Assembly (NCBI GenBank): GCA_050246015.1 | Contig: JBFWWU010000011.1 | Span: 1-64,000 of the forward strand | Source of the DNA: JTS-AC122 sp050246015 | GTDB lineage: Bacteria; Planctomycetota; Phycisphaerae; Phycisphaerales; UBA1924 | Reading direction: 5' to 3' | Length of the DNA: 64,000 nucleotides | Shown here: piece by piece, positions 33,647 to 42,023 of the stretch | Numbering within the stretch: position 1 is the first letter of the stretch | How the letters are laid out: the number at the start of each line of letters is the position of its first letter | Notes under the pieces: model-generated | Databases searched by the model: none | The model's input: the letters and a program-made list of their open reading frames with translations, nothing else | Told to the model about the DNA's origin: nothing | Position numbers and translations under genes: made by a program

Positions 33647-34129
33647 TCACATCCACTGCCTGTACATGTACAATGCCCACAATACGTACAGGACTATAGT
33701 TGCGGCGTGCAGCCATGTCACTGCATACGTGCGCTTACGATTGAGTCTCATAGGCCCGCTCGCTATCAATATCATCACCGCACAGATGTTCAACAGAAGT
33801 GCGCCCAGCAAATATGAACAGTTACGCACATTGCGCGCCAGCATGTCACTCATTAACAATGCCTCAACGAGAGAGATGTTAGGACCGGAATCGTCGCGAA
33901 TAGCAAACGTGCTTTGGCGTAATCGAGCAGCTCGAACACAGACTGAAAGAATAATCACCACAGTTCCAGTTAGAGTGGCGATTGCACAAGTAGCCAACGA
34001 TCGAAAGCGAGCAACGAACGGATCTAGCAAGTACAAGACAGTACCCGTGGGCATGCCACATTCTGAGCACGTTGTTGCGCAGGGGGAGTTTTGGTAGCCG
34101 CATACTCGACATGTCTGCAGTTCGCTCAT
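33647..34129 (-). CDS. Zinc-ribbon three-TM membrane protein, candidate Rhs immunity
   Basis: 160 aa from ATG 34129. An N-terminal four-Cys ribbon (CRVCGYQNSPCATTCSECG) is followed by three TM helices (about 44-67, 107-127 and 136-155). The DNA is low in GC. It sits immediately downstream of the large Rhs gene on the same strand, separated by a 19-bp inverted repeat. That is the standard place for an immunity gene protecting against the Rhs tip. A comparable ribbon-plus-membrane plan is seen in the partial protein at the window's left edge, so a general planctomycete membrane protein is the alternative. Confidence 0.5.
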   Translation of the reverse strand: MSELQTCRVCGYQNSPCATTCSECGMPTGTVLYLLDPFVARFRSLATCAIATLTGTVVIILSVCVRAARLRQSTFAIRDDSGPNISLVEALLMSDMLARNVRNCSYLLGALLLNICAVMILIASGPMRLNRKRTYAVTWLHAATIVLYVLWALYMYRQWM

Positions 34130-34144
34130 GTATTGTGATCTCAC

Positions 34145-34216
34145 TAGAGGCTATCCGTAAACCTGGCGAACCAGCGGGAATACACCGTCAACACCCCGGT
34201 TTACGGATAGCCTCTA
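34145..34216. repeat. 19-bp inverted repeat at the Rhs stop codon
   Basis: TAGAGGCTATCCGTAAACC (34145-34163) and its exact complement (34198-34216) are separated by 34 nt. On the minus strand the first arm includes the Rhs TAG stop itself. It may be a terminator-like hairpin, a tiny MITE or a recombination site for tip exchange. Confidence 0.7.
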
Positions 34217-37200
34217 CACTTCGTTGTGAAAGCCGCCACACTCCGACGTGCAATCATTGTATGCCTTGTTTGTTGCATTCAAACACTTGATGAGAGTCTT
34301 GTAGCATTGTGGATTATCATATCCGTTGTTATCAACGCATTTCAACCAGAAGGTGGAACACCCAACAAGATCTCTGGCAAGCTTCTGCCAACAACACAGT
34401 TGGCACATGCGCCAATCGTTCGGGTAATCAAAGATACAACTAATCAGTCCCACTGGAGCCGGGTTTATCGTCTGGCTGCACCGCTGTTGGGCACACAATC
34501 GCATACGGCCCGCAGCTTCTAGCAAGCTGTTAAGGTACCGCCGTAAAGCGCTCTGAACACATCCCTCCCAATCAGGTGTGCCTTCTCCGAAGACAGCTGT
34601 GCAAATAGTTAGCGAATCATCGTATAATCTCTGCGCTGCCCGCACGTCGGAATCATGAATCAGTTGGCAACGTGCAAGGCAGTCTCCAGGGTACGGCGCA
34701 GCCGGGTCTCCCGGTTGGAGCGCCATTTCGCTAGACTCCGAATTAGTTTGCGAATACAAGCATGAAGAAGTCGCACACGATTTCTTCAACTGCCCATCGC
34801 CGTCGATTCCTGCTATCGGCATGCTGGTGACATACTCATACAACCCCATGCCATCCACGTACCCAATCGGATCTCTTCTGGTCCACCTGCCGAGCGTGGA
34901 GTCGAGCACGCGATTTCTCACGTGCCAGAAGCTCACGGCCGCCCCGTCGTTCTCATATCCCGCATATCCCTTACGGTTCGCGATGCCCGCGGCGGACAGG
35001 ACGCCTCGGCCCAACGTGAGATAGCCGTAGCCGATCGCGTAGTTGATATCGTTGGCATCGACATCACCATCAAGCTCCGCGTCTTTCCTTACTTCGTAGC
35101 CGCCGGCCATGTTGCCGAGGTCGGTGAGGTCCCAGTCGCCGTCGCTGTCGGTGTCGCCGACGGGCAGCGCGAAGGGAGTCCCGTAGGCCGAGTACTTGAC
35201 CCACTCCACCATCTTCCCGCCACTCGTCACGACCGCCGACACATCCGCTCGCCAATTTTGGCAGTAGTACAGACGTTCCTCAAGTGTGCCGTCGGCGGCG
35301 CTGGTCCAGCCGGAGTTCGCGTCTCTATCTCTGAATATCACGTGATCGATGTAGCCGCCCATGCCCCCATGCGCGCCGCCGTACCCACCGAGGCCAGCCG
35401 CGTGATACAGGAACCGCTCCTTCGGCGAGGTATCACTCTCACGGAACGTCGCGACCACGCGCCACTGGTCGTCGTAGGCGAAGTAGTACGTCTTGTCATT
35501 GGCGTCGCAGTCGCCGTCGATGTCCGTGTCGTAATGCCACGACAGGCGATGATTGAGCCCGTTGTACCGGTACTCCTCCACCAGCGCGTTGGACTGGTTC
35601 TTGATCATGCGCAGCCGTCCCCAGACATCATACACGAACTTATAGCTCATGCCATCGTCCGTCATGTTGCCGACGGCGTCGTGTGTTAGGGTATAGTTCA
35701 CGCTGGCGTTGCTGTCCGTGTCCCGTGTTAGTAACTCGTTCGCAACATTGTGCGTGCGGGTGTCGTCGAGTTCGCCCGAATCGACGAAGTCGCCGTCGCC
35801 GTTGAGGTCAATCTTGTTGCGGTCCCAGTTGCCGGTCTGCGTCAAGGTCCACTGCTGATCGCGCGAACGGTTGCTGATAGAACCGGCGCTGAACGTGCCT
35901 TCGTCGGCGCGCGTCACGCGGTTCATGTTGTCAATATCGTACTTGACATCAAAGTTGCGGTTGCCGGCGACGCCCGCTTTGAGCACGTTGTCGGTGATGT
36001 CCGTGATGTTGCTGTCGCGGTCATAACTCAGCGTCAGCGAGTAGAAGTCCTTGTCGGTGCTCAGGTCTTTGGTCCAGATCGAACCGACGACCCTATTGAA
36101 CCGATCCAGATCGGTGTACGTGCGCGCCGTCGTGCCATCCTGATCGTAAAACGCATCCGGCTCTTCGAGGTACGTCCTGACCACCTGCCCCACGCCATTA
36201 TATGAGTACGTCACATACGCCGTGCCGAACAGATTCTCGATGCGATACACCCGGCTGGCGTTGGAGTTGATCCCCGAGCCGTAGTTGAACGTGAACGAGG
36301 CCGACCCCGGCAGGGTGAACTCGTCGCGCCGGATCGTGTTGCGGCCGCCGGTCGCCTTGGCGTAGGTCCACGAGATGGAGTACTGGTTCCCGCCGCCGGA
36401 GACGACGCCGTCGCGGTCCTGCTCGATCTTCTCGATGTTCCCCCAGTCCTCGTAGGTGTACTTCACCTCGTCGGTGACGCTCCCCGAGCCGACCGTGGCG
36501 TTGTCGTACTGCGTGACCGTGCTGGTGCGCGACAGCGAGTCGTACGCCATGCTGATCCGCAGGACGGCGGTATCGAGCCCGGACGCCACCGTGGTCGCCC
36601 GCTTGTGCGTGATCCGCCCCGCGGTGTCGTAGCTGGTCTCGATGATGCTCCCCGCCTGGTCCTTCTTCCACATCTCCTGACCCAGGGCGTTGTACGCGAA
36701 CGTCACGACATCGCTCGAGCCGCCGGAGTCCGGATAGGTCACCTTCTGCAGCAGGCTCCCCGAGCTGATGTTCGAGTCGCCCGCGCTGGTCCCCTTTGAG
36801 ACGCCGTAGGTGTACTCCGTCACCTGGTCGTCGGTATCGACCGTGTTGTCACCGTCCAGGTCCACCCACATCTTGATCATGTGCCCGCCCCCCCCGTACA
36901 CGTACCGCGTGTAGACGTCGTCGTCGCCGGTCGAACTCGACGGCGTGCCGTTCACATAGTTGGCGATCGTCGCTGTCCGGCGGCCCGCGTCGTCGAACGC
37001 CGTCTGCGTAACGAGCCCGCGCGGGTCCGTCACTTGGTAGACGTGCCCGTCGGCGTCGTAGCTGCTGGTCGTCACCAGGGCGGTATCAGAACGGGAGGGG
37101 GCGCTCGACTCGCTGTCGCGGTCGTAGTTGCTCCCGCCGTTGGTCCCGTACGCCACTGTGTCGCTCAGCCGGTCCCAGGCGTCATAGAACATGACGCTGA

Positions 37201-40200
37201 TCTGGGCGCGACCCACGATCTTCCCGCCACCGGTCGTGTAGTCGACCAGCGAGAGGTCGGTGTCGGTGTCTAGGGCGCCCGTCGTGGACGTATCGTCGTA
37301 GTGCCGGGCAATGTGCACGCGCATGAACGCCCCCCCGGCGCCCGCTCCGGTGTCCTTGTAATAGGTCTGCGACTCCTCGAGCACGTAGTCGCCGCTCACG
37401 TCGTCCATGTCGGCGTACACCGAGTCGTTGTCGCTGGCCAGCACGAACTGGTTCGTCGGGCGCCCGAGGCGGTCATAGATCGTCTTGGTCAGCTGCTCAC
37501 CCTTGACCTTGGTCACGCGCCCCGCGACGTCGTACCACGTCTTGGCCTCCAGCGTGTCGTCGTCCGAGCCGTCGGCATCATCGATCTTGTGCCGGATCGT
37601 CTTCCACACCATCCCCCGCTCGTCGTAGTACGTCTCGCTCAGCCCCATGCGATTGCCCGTCTCCGACGTGGGATCATCGCCTAGCGCCAGCCCCGCGGCG
37701 CTGCTGTAGAGCCCCACCGCCACCGTGCGCCCCATCGCGTCGTACTTGTTCAGCACGTGCGGCGCCTGCGGGTTCTCCATCACCGCTGCGCGCCCCCGCG
37801 CGTCGTACGTGTACGTCGTCGTCCGCCGGTCCGTGCTCGTCCCCCAGTCCCCGTCGGCGTCCAGCGACCGGCTCGTCACCAGGCTGTTCCCCCCCGAGCT
37901 CCCCCCGTCGTACGTCGACGTGGACGTCTTGACCATGTTGTCGGTGCCGCTGGACTCTCCACCCGAGAACGACACGTCGTTCGTCCCCGTCCACGACTCC
38001 GTCGACCGCCCCAGCTCGTCAAAGACCGAGCGCGAGATCGTCCCGTCCGGCCCCTTCACGCGCCACCGCCGCCCCATGCTGTCGTACCCGAACCGGGTCG
38101 CGTCATAGTTCGTCCCTTCCGTACCCGTCCCCGAGCCCGGGATGCTGAAGTACGACCGCGACTCCGAGAGCTTCGTCCCCGACTCCGTGTACACGCTCGT
38201 CGCCATCGACCCCACCGGCCCCACGTTCACCGTGTCCACCGCCAGCAGCGGGTCCGAGTCCGTGGTGTCGATCCACGACGACAGCCCCGTGGCCGTTCCG
38301 CTGGTCGAGATCGCGATCGTCCCCTGGAACTCCGCCCGTCCGGCGTGGTTCGTCACCGTGTAGCTCGCCGGGCCGTAGAACTTCCCTGTCCCGCTCACGT
38401 ACCGCGGAATCGAGAGCGTCACCATCCGCCGGTCCGCCAGGACCGTGTAGTACATCTTCGTCACCCGCCCGCTGGGGAGCGTCGTCTCGTCCGGACGCCC
38501 CTGGGCGTCGTAGGTGTAGCTCGTGGTGATGTGCAGCCCCGTCCCCGTCTCCGTGATCCCGAACGTCCCGTTCGGATCGTCCGCCGCCGCGAAGTCCGCC
38601 GAGTTCGTCTGCGCATCGGCGATCCGCGTGCCCACCAGCCCCTTGCCGTCCAGCTTGCTGTAGCTGTAGATCCCGTCCGCCGACAGCGAGATCGCCGTCG
38701 TCCCGTCCTTGCGCATGTACCGCTTCGAAGTCGTCGCCGACCCCGAGCCGTTGTGCGCGGTGTCCACCGCCGGGCTCGCCGAGTCGTGCTGTTTCAGGGC
38801 CAGCTCGGCGCTCCCGCCGTGCATCGTGCTCGTCAGCGACGCCGCGTAGTAATCCGTCCCCGGCGTCCCCGCGCTCGTCACGTCCTTCACGTACCCGTTG
38901 CTCGCCGTCACCAGCGGCGCCTTGTACGTGTACGACCCCACCGTCTTGCTCGCCGACGAGAGCGTCTTGGACTTCACGTAGTACGCCGTCCCGCTCGTCC
39001 CCTCCTTCCACGTCACGTTCTCCACCAGACCCGTCAGATCACCCGACGCCGTCCGCCCGTACACCGTGATCAGACCCACGCTCGTGCTCGCCGAGATCGA
39101 TCCTGACGGGTTGCCCCCCGAGTCGTGCGTGTACCCCGTGTTCGTCGCCGGCGAACGCACCTCGCTCACCTGACCGTCCGAGTTCCGCACCACCTCCGTC
39201 ACCCACGTCTTGCTCGGGCTCCCCGCCGGGTCCGTGTCCGTCGTCACCACCGACAGCGACTGGCCCACCTCGTCGAAGTAGAACGTCTGGTACGTCGTGT
39301 CCGGACGCTTCACGACCGTCCGCTTCCCCCACCCCCCCGACCCCGTGTCATAACTCGTGTTCCCGATGTACGTCGAGTAGCTCGTCGAGTCACCGTACGT
39401 GAACTCGTACGTCCCATTTGTTCCGCCGCCGCACCCGCACTGCCCGTTGAAGTACGCCTTGGCGATCCGCTCCGTCGAGGACGAACTCTCGTACTCGAAG
39501 TACGCCGACGCGTACGACTTGATGCTCGCGTCCGAGTCCGCCACATAATCCGCGTCGAACGTCGAGTCCTGCCAGTCGTAGCTCCGGGTCCCCTCCGCGT
39601 CCAGGACCATCTTCAGGCAGTTGGCGTGCCCCGGGTTCGTCGAGGCGTTGTACGTCCCGGTGTAGTACCGGTAGTACGTGATCCGCGTCAGGTTCGTCGA
39701 CGCGGGGGAGAGGGGGGTCGTCGTCGTCACCGTCTTGAGGTTCCCGTTGTCCCCGTTGCTGTCGCTGCCGGTGTAGTACGTGTAATCGACGGTCCCCACC
39801 GTCGTCACGCCCGACGGCGAACTCCAGGCGCCGCTTGTCTTCACCTCCGCCTTCACCTGCGTCAACCGGCTCACGCTGTCGATCGTCGTGTACGTGTAGG
39901 TGTACCGCCGCCCGTCGTTATCCGCCCCGTCGTACGCCACCTGGATCTTCTTCCCGCTGTACCCGTTCGTGACGGCGGTGCTCGCCGTCGACGCGTCTCC
40001 CACGTACGCCGTGTTCCCGTTGGGATCCGCGATCTTCCAGAACTGACCGTCCGCCGCCCCCCCCGACGTATTAAACCCGAAGAACGTCGTCGCCGTCCCG
40101 CGCTGGTCGTAATAGACGTACGTGTCGGGGCTCCCGCTCACGTACTGCACGATCCCCGCCGCCCCGTTCTTCCCCTTGAACTCGTTGCCGTTCAGCGCCG

Positions 40201-40831
40201 CGCGCTTGAACTCCAGGTACCGGTCCGCCCCGTACACGATGTACAGCACGTCCAGGTCGTTCGTCGCGCCCGTAAACAGCACGATCTCCGGCTGGCTCAT
40301 CTGGAACCAGTTCTTCCCCTGGTACCCGTTGCTGTCCGTCCGCGTCCCGCCGACTTCCTGACGCACGTTCCAAGACCGACCGATCACCCACCGGCTTCCC
40401 CCGGGCGCCGGCAGCGCGATGTCCACCTCCGTCGGGTTGTACGTTCCCGTCGCCAGATTGATCCCCGCACCAAGTCTCCCGCCGCCGACGCTCCCTTCGC
40501 CCAGCGGGTTCCCCGCCAGGGCCCACCCTTGCAATGACCCTGCCCTCGCTGATCCGTCCAGCCCCACGCCACGCTGGTCAAAGCGCGGCCGCACACCCTG
40601 ACCGCCCGTCGCGCTCGCGTACTTGTAACTCGTCAGACTCGTCCCGTACGTCTCCAGGATCTGCTGCGCACCGGCACGCTCCACCACCCCCCCCAGGCCG
40701 ATCAACGCCGCCGCTCCCCCGAGCACCAGCCTTGCCAGGCGGTGGCGAACGCTTGATCCGCGAACGTAAGCAGGTGAGACGGAGGGGTCTGCGGACAGGG
40801 GGGAGGAGGTGGGGGTGGGGAGGCTTGACAT
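34214..40831 (-). CDS. Large Rhs/YD-repeat protein with variable Cys-rich tip
   Basis: 2,205 aa. The start at ATG 40831 has a strong AAAGGAG. An N-terminal region with a twin-Arg-like, Ala/Gly-rich export signal (about 25-55, ends RAGAQ) is followed by a beta-rich start (INLATGTYNPTEVDIALP). Many Rhs/YD repeats follow, such as YDSMGRRWRVKGPDG, YDARGRAAVMENP, FDDAGRRTATIANY and YDTAGRITHKRATT. Near the end are a dockerin-like calcium insert (DTDSDGDWDLTDLGN) and the core motif RVLDSTLGRWTRRDPIGYVD. The last roughly 220 aa form a low-GC Cys-rich tip of unknown activity. It is a probable surface-displayed polymorphic toxin. Its promoter region is shared with the divergent gene at 41072. Confidence 0.85.
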   Translation of the reverse strand: MSSLPTPTSSPLSADPSVSPAYVRGSSVRHRLARLVLGGAAALIGLGGVVERAGAQQILETYGTSLTSYKYASATGGQGVRPRFDQRGVGLDGSARAGSLQGWALAGNPLGEGSVGGGRLGAGINLATGTYNPTEVDIALPAPGGSRWVIGRSWNVRQEVGGTRTDSNGYQGKNWFQMSQPEIVLFTGATNDLDVLYIVYGADRYLEFKRAALNGNEFKGKNGAAGIVQYVSGSPDTYVYYDQRGTATTFFGFNTSGGAADGQFWKIADPNGNTAYVGDASTASTAVTNGYSGKKIQVAYDGADNDGRRYTYTYTTIDSVSRLTQVKAEVKTSGAWSSPSGVTTVGTVDYTYYTGSDSNGDNGNLKTVTTTTPLSPASTNLTRITYYRYYTGTYNASTNPGHANCLKMVLDAEGTRSYDWQDSTFDADYVADSDASIKSYASAYFEYESSSSTERIAKAYFNGQCGCGGGTNGTYEFTYGDSTSYSTYIGNTSYDTGSGGWGKRTVVKRPDTTYQTFYFDEVGQSLSVVTTDTDPAGSPSKTWVTEVVRNSDGQVSEVRSPATNTGYTHDSGGNPSGSISASTSVGLITVYGRTASGDLTGLVENVTWKEGTSGTAYYVKSKTLSSASKTVGSYTYKAPLVTASNGYVKDVTSAGTPGTDYYAASLTSTMHGGSAELALKQHDSASPAVDTAHNGSGSATTSKRYMRKDGTTAISLSADGIYSYSKLDGKGLVGTRIADAQTNSADFAAADDPNGTFGITETGTGLHITTSYTYDAQGRPDETTLPSGRVTKMYYTVLADRRMVTLSIPRYVSGTGKFYGPASYTVTNHAGRAEFQGTIAISTSGTATGLSSWIDTTDSDPLLAVDTVNVGPVGSMATSVYTESGTKLSESRSYFSIPGSGTGTEGTNYDATRFGYDSMGRRWRVKGPDGTISRSVFDELGRSTESWTGTNDVSFSGGESSGTDNMVKTSTSTYDGGSSGGNSLVTSRSLDADGDWGTSTDRRTTTYTYDARGRAAVMENPQAPHVLNKYDAMGRTVAVGLYSSAAGLALGDDPTSETGNRMGLSETYYDERGMVWKTIRHKIDDADGSDDDTLEAKTWYDVAGRVTKVKGEQLTKTIYDRLGRPTNQFVLASDNDSVYADMDDVSGDYVLEESQTYYKDTGAGAGGAFMRVHIARHYDDTSTTGALDTDTDLSLVDYTTGGGKIVGRAQISVMFYDAWDRLSDTVAYGTNGGSNYDRDSESSAPSRSDTALVTTSSYDADGHVYQVTDPRGLVTQTAFDDAGRRTATIANYVNGTPSSSTGDDDVYTRYVYGGGGHMIKMWVDLDGDNTVDTDDQVTEYTYGVSKGTSAGDSNISSGSLLQKVTYPDSGGSSDVVTFAYNALGQEMWKKDQAGSIIETSYDTAGRITHKRATTVASGLDTAVLRISMAYDSLSRTSTVTQYDNATVGSGSVTDEVKYTYEDWGNIEKIEQDRDGVVSGGGNQYSISWTYAKATGGRNTIRRDEFTLPGSASFTFNYGSGINSNASRVYRIENLFGTAYVTYSYNGVGQVVRTYLEEPDAFYDQDGTTARTYTDLDRFNRVVGSIWTKDLSTDKDFYSLTLSYDRDSNITDITDNVLKAGVAGNRNFDVKYDIDNMNRVTRADEGTFSAGSISNRSRDQQWTLTQTGNWDRNKIDLNGDGDFVDSGELDDTRTHNVANELLTRDTDSNASVNYTLTHDAVGNMTDDGMSYKFVYDVWGRLRMIKNQSNALVEEYRYNGLNHRLSWHYDTDIDGDCDANDKTYYFAYDDQWRVVATFRESDTSPKERFLYHAAGLGGYGGAHGGMGGYIDHVIFRDRDANSGWTSAADGTLEERLYYCQNWRADVSAVVTSGGKMVEWVKYSAYGTPFALPVGDTDSDGDWDLTDLGNMAGGYEVRKDAELDGDVDANDINYAIGYGYLTLGRGVLSAAGIANRKGYAGYENDGAAVSFWHVRNRVLDSTLGRWTRRDPIGYVDGMGLYEYVTSMPIAGIDGDGQLKKSCATSSCLYSQTNSESSEMALQPGDPAAPYPGDCLARCQLIHDSDVRAAQRLYDDSLTICTAVFGEGTPDWEGCVQSALRRYLNSLLEAAGRMRLCAQQRCSQTINPAPVGLISCIFDYPNDWRMCQLCCWQKLARDLVGCSTFWLKCVDNNGYDNPQCYKTLIKCLNATNKAYNDCTSECGGFHNEV
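34850..35963 (-). repeat. Rhs duplication, copy 2 (within the large Rhs gene)
   Basis: Counterpart of 32310-33425. Identity is high until the closing motif and falls to nothing in the tips, as expected of tip exchange by homologous recombination. Confidence 0.8.
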
Positions 40832-40952
40832 GGGTGACTCCTTTGTCGCAACGGGCGTCGCAAGAGCGACGTGTTGGCACGCGCGTGGACGTTCTCACGT
40901 GAACGTCCACGGCCAGAGTCTGACGCGCGGCACGCGCGGATTCCACAATTTG

Positions 40953-40970
40953 AAATTTGATTCAAATTAC
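40953..40970. promoter_or_regulatory. AT-rich palindrome in a divergent promoter region
   Basis: ATTTGA-T-TCAAAT (40955-40967) lies in the only AT-rich patch between the Rhs gene and the divergent gene at 41072. It could be an operator or part of overlapping promoters; nothing more can be said. Confidence 0.25.
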
Positions 40971-41071
40971 AAATACTGGACGACCGCCCACTCCCAAGGC
41001 CTACTTCTTCCTGTCACGCTGACCACACCGTCTCCCGCCGCGCGGCGGCCGAACATAACAGGAGCCCCCCC

Positions 41072-41911
41072 ATGAAGTTCCCCCCCCTGAACTCCCCGAT
41101 GAACAACGTTACAACGAACCGCATCGGCCGCTCCTCCCATTCCCGCGGCAGCGCCGCCGCCGTCGTCATCGCCATCCTCGCCGGCGGGACCGCCGTCACC
41201 TTCGCCACGCTCAGCCTCCTCCCGACCGCCAAGTCCGTCGTGACTCCGATCGCCACGGCGCCGGCCTTCACTCCGCCCACCAGCGCCGAGCTCTCCATGG
41301 TCCTCTACCGCCTGGGGCTCTCACCCGACCACCTCGCCGCCGCCGGCGTCAGCCCGGCGCAGACCACCGAACTCGTCGGCGACCTCCGCTCCCACCTGAC
41401 CACCGCCATGGACGATCTGCGTGACGCGGATTCCAACTACGCGGCCTCGGCCCAGCTCGTCGACTCGCTCGAGCGCGTCGTCCGCGCCGGCACCGCCGCC
41501 CAGGAAGACCTCCAGGCGCTCACCGCCGCACGCTCCCAGCTCGCCTCGAGCGCCGCCACGCGGCAGACCCTCCTCGCAAGCGCCCTCAGCGCCGCCACCG
41601 CCGACCTCGACCCCGCCATCGTCCAGTCACTCGCCCTGGCTCGATCTGGAACGATCCCCGACGTACGCGCCGGCTGGAACATCCCCCTCCAGTACGCCTT
41701 CGCCGACCGACCCGAAGAAGAATGGGTCCACCTCCGCGACGCCCTCTCGAGCCAGCGCATCAGCGCCCGCCACGGCGAGGACCCCGCCCAGGACGCCCTC
41801 GACACCATCGCCGCCGCCAACTCCTCCCCCGCCGTCGCCGCCGCCTCCGCCAACCTCCAGGCCAACCTCAATGCCGTCTCCGCCGCCTGGAATAACGCCG
41901 TCAGTCAGTAG
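41072..41911 (+). CDS. Membrane-anchored Ala-rich protein of unknown function preceding gspD
   Basis: 279 aa from ATG 41072 (AGGAG upstream). One N-terminal TM helix (about 29-50, AAAVVIAILAGGTAVTFATL) is followed by a long Ala-rich helical domain (residues 70-275). That domain shows coiled-coil-like periodicity, with DLRSHLTTAMDDLRDADSNY and LVDSLERVVRAGTAAQEDLQAL. I do not recognise the family. Direction and 112-bp spacing suggest it belongs to the type II secretion-like operon downstream. The glycine before the hydrophobic stretch does not make a convincing prepilin site. Confidence 0.55.
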   Translation: MKFPPLNSPMNNVTTNRIGRSSHSRGSAAAVVIAILAGGTAVTFATLSLLPTAKSVVTPIATAPAFTPPTSAELSMVLYRLGLSPDHLAAAGVSPAQTTELVGDLRSHLTTAMDDLRDADSNYAASAQLVDSLERVVRAGTAAQEDLQALTAARSQLASSAATRQTLLASALSAATADLDPAIVQSLALARSGTIPDVRAGWNIPLQYAFADRPEEEWVHLRDALSSQRISARHGEDPAQDALDTIAAANSSPAVAAASANLQANLNAVSAAWNNAVSQ

Positions 41912-42023
41912 GCCAGTTGACGGCACGACCCGGAGCACTTCCCCCTTCCCCTCCCCCGCCCTCCCGCACCGGATGCGATTGATGGACACGCGATTCGAGG
42001 ACAGACTCACGGGCGAGGTGCGG

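Noticed and set aside
37757..40537. Two long plus-strand frames (449 and 470 codons)
   Set aside because: Antisense to the Rhs gene, extremely Arg/Val-rich, with no recognisable motif. The Rhs frame has a signal peptide, repeats and a strong ribosome site.
41421..42023. Upstream extension of the secretin gene
   Set aside because: The frame overlaps the preceding gene and is Pro/Ser/Thr-rich low-complexity; the signal peptide begins at 42024.
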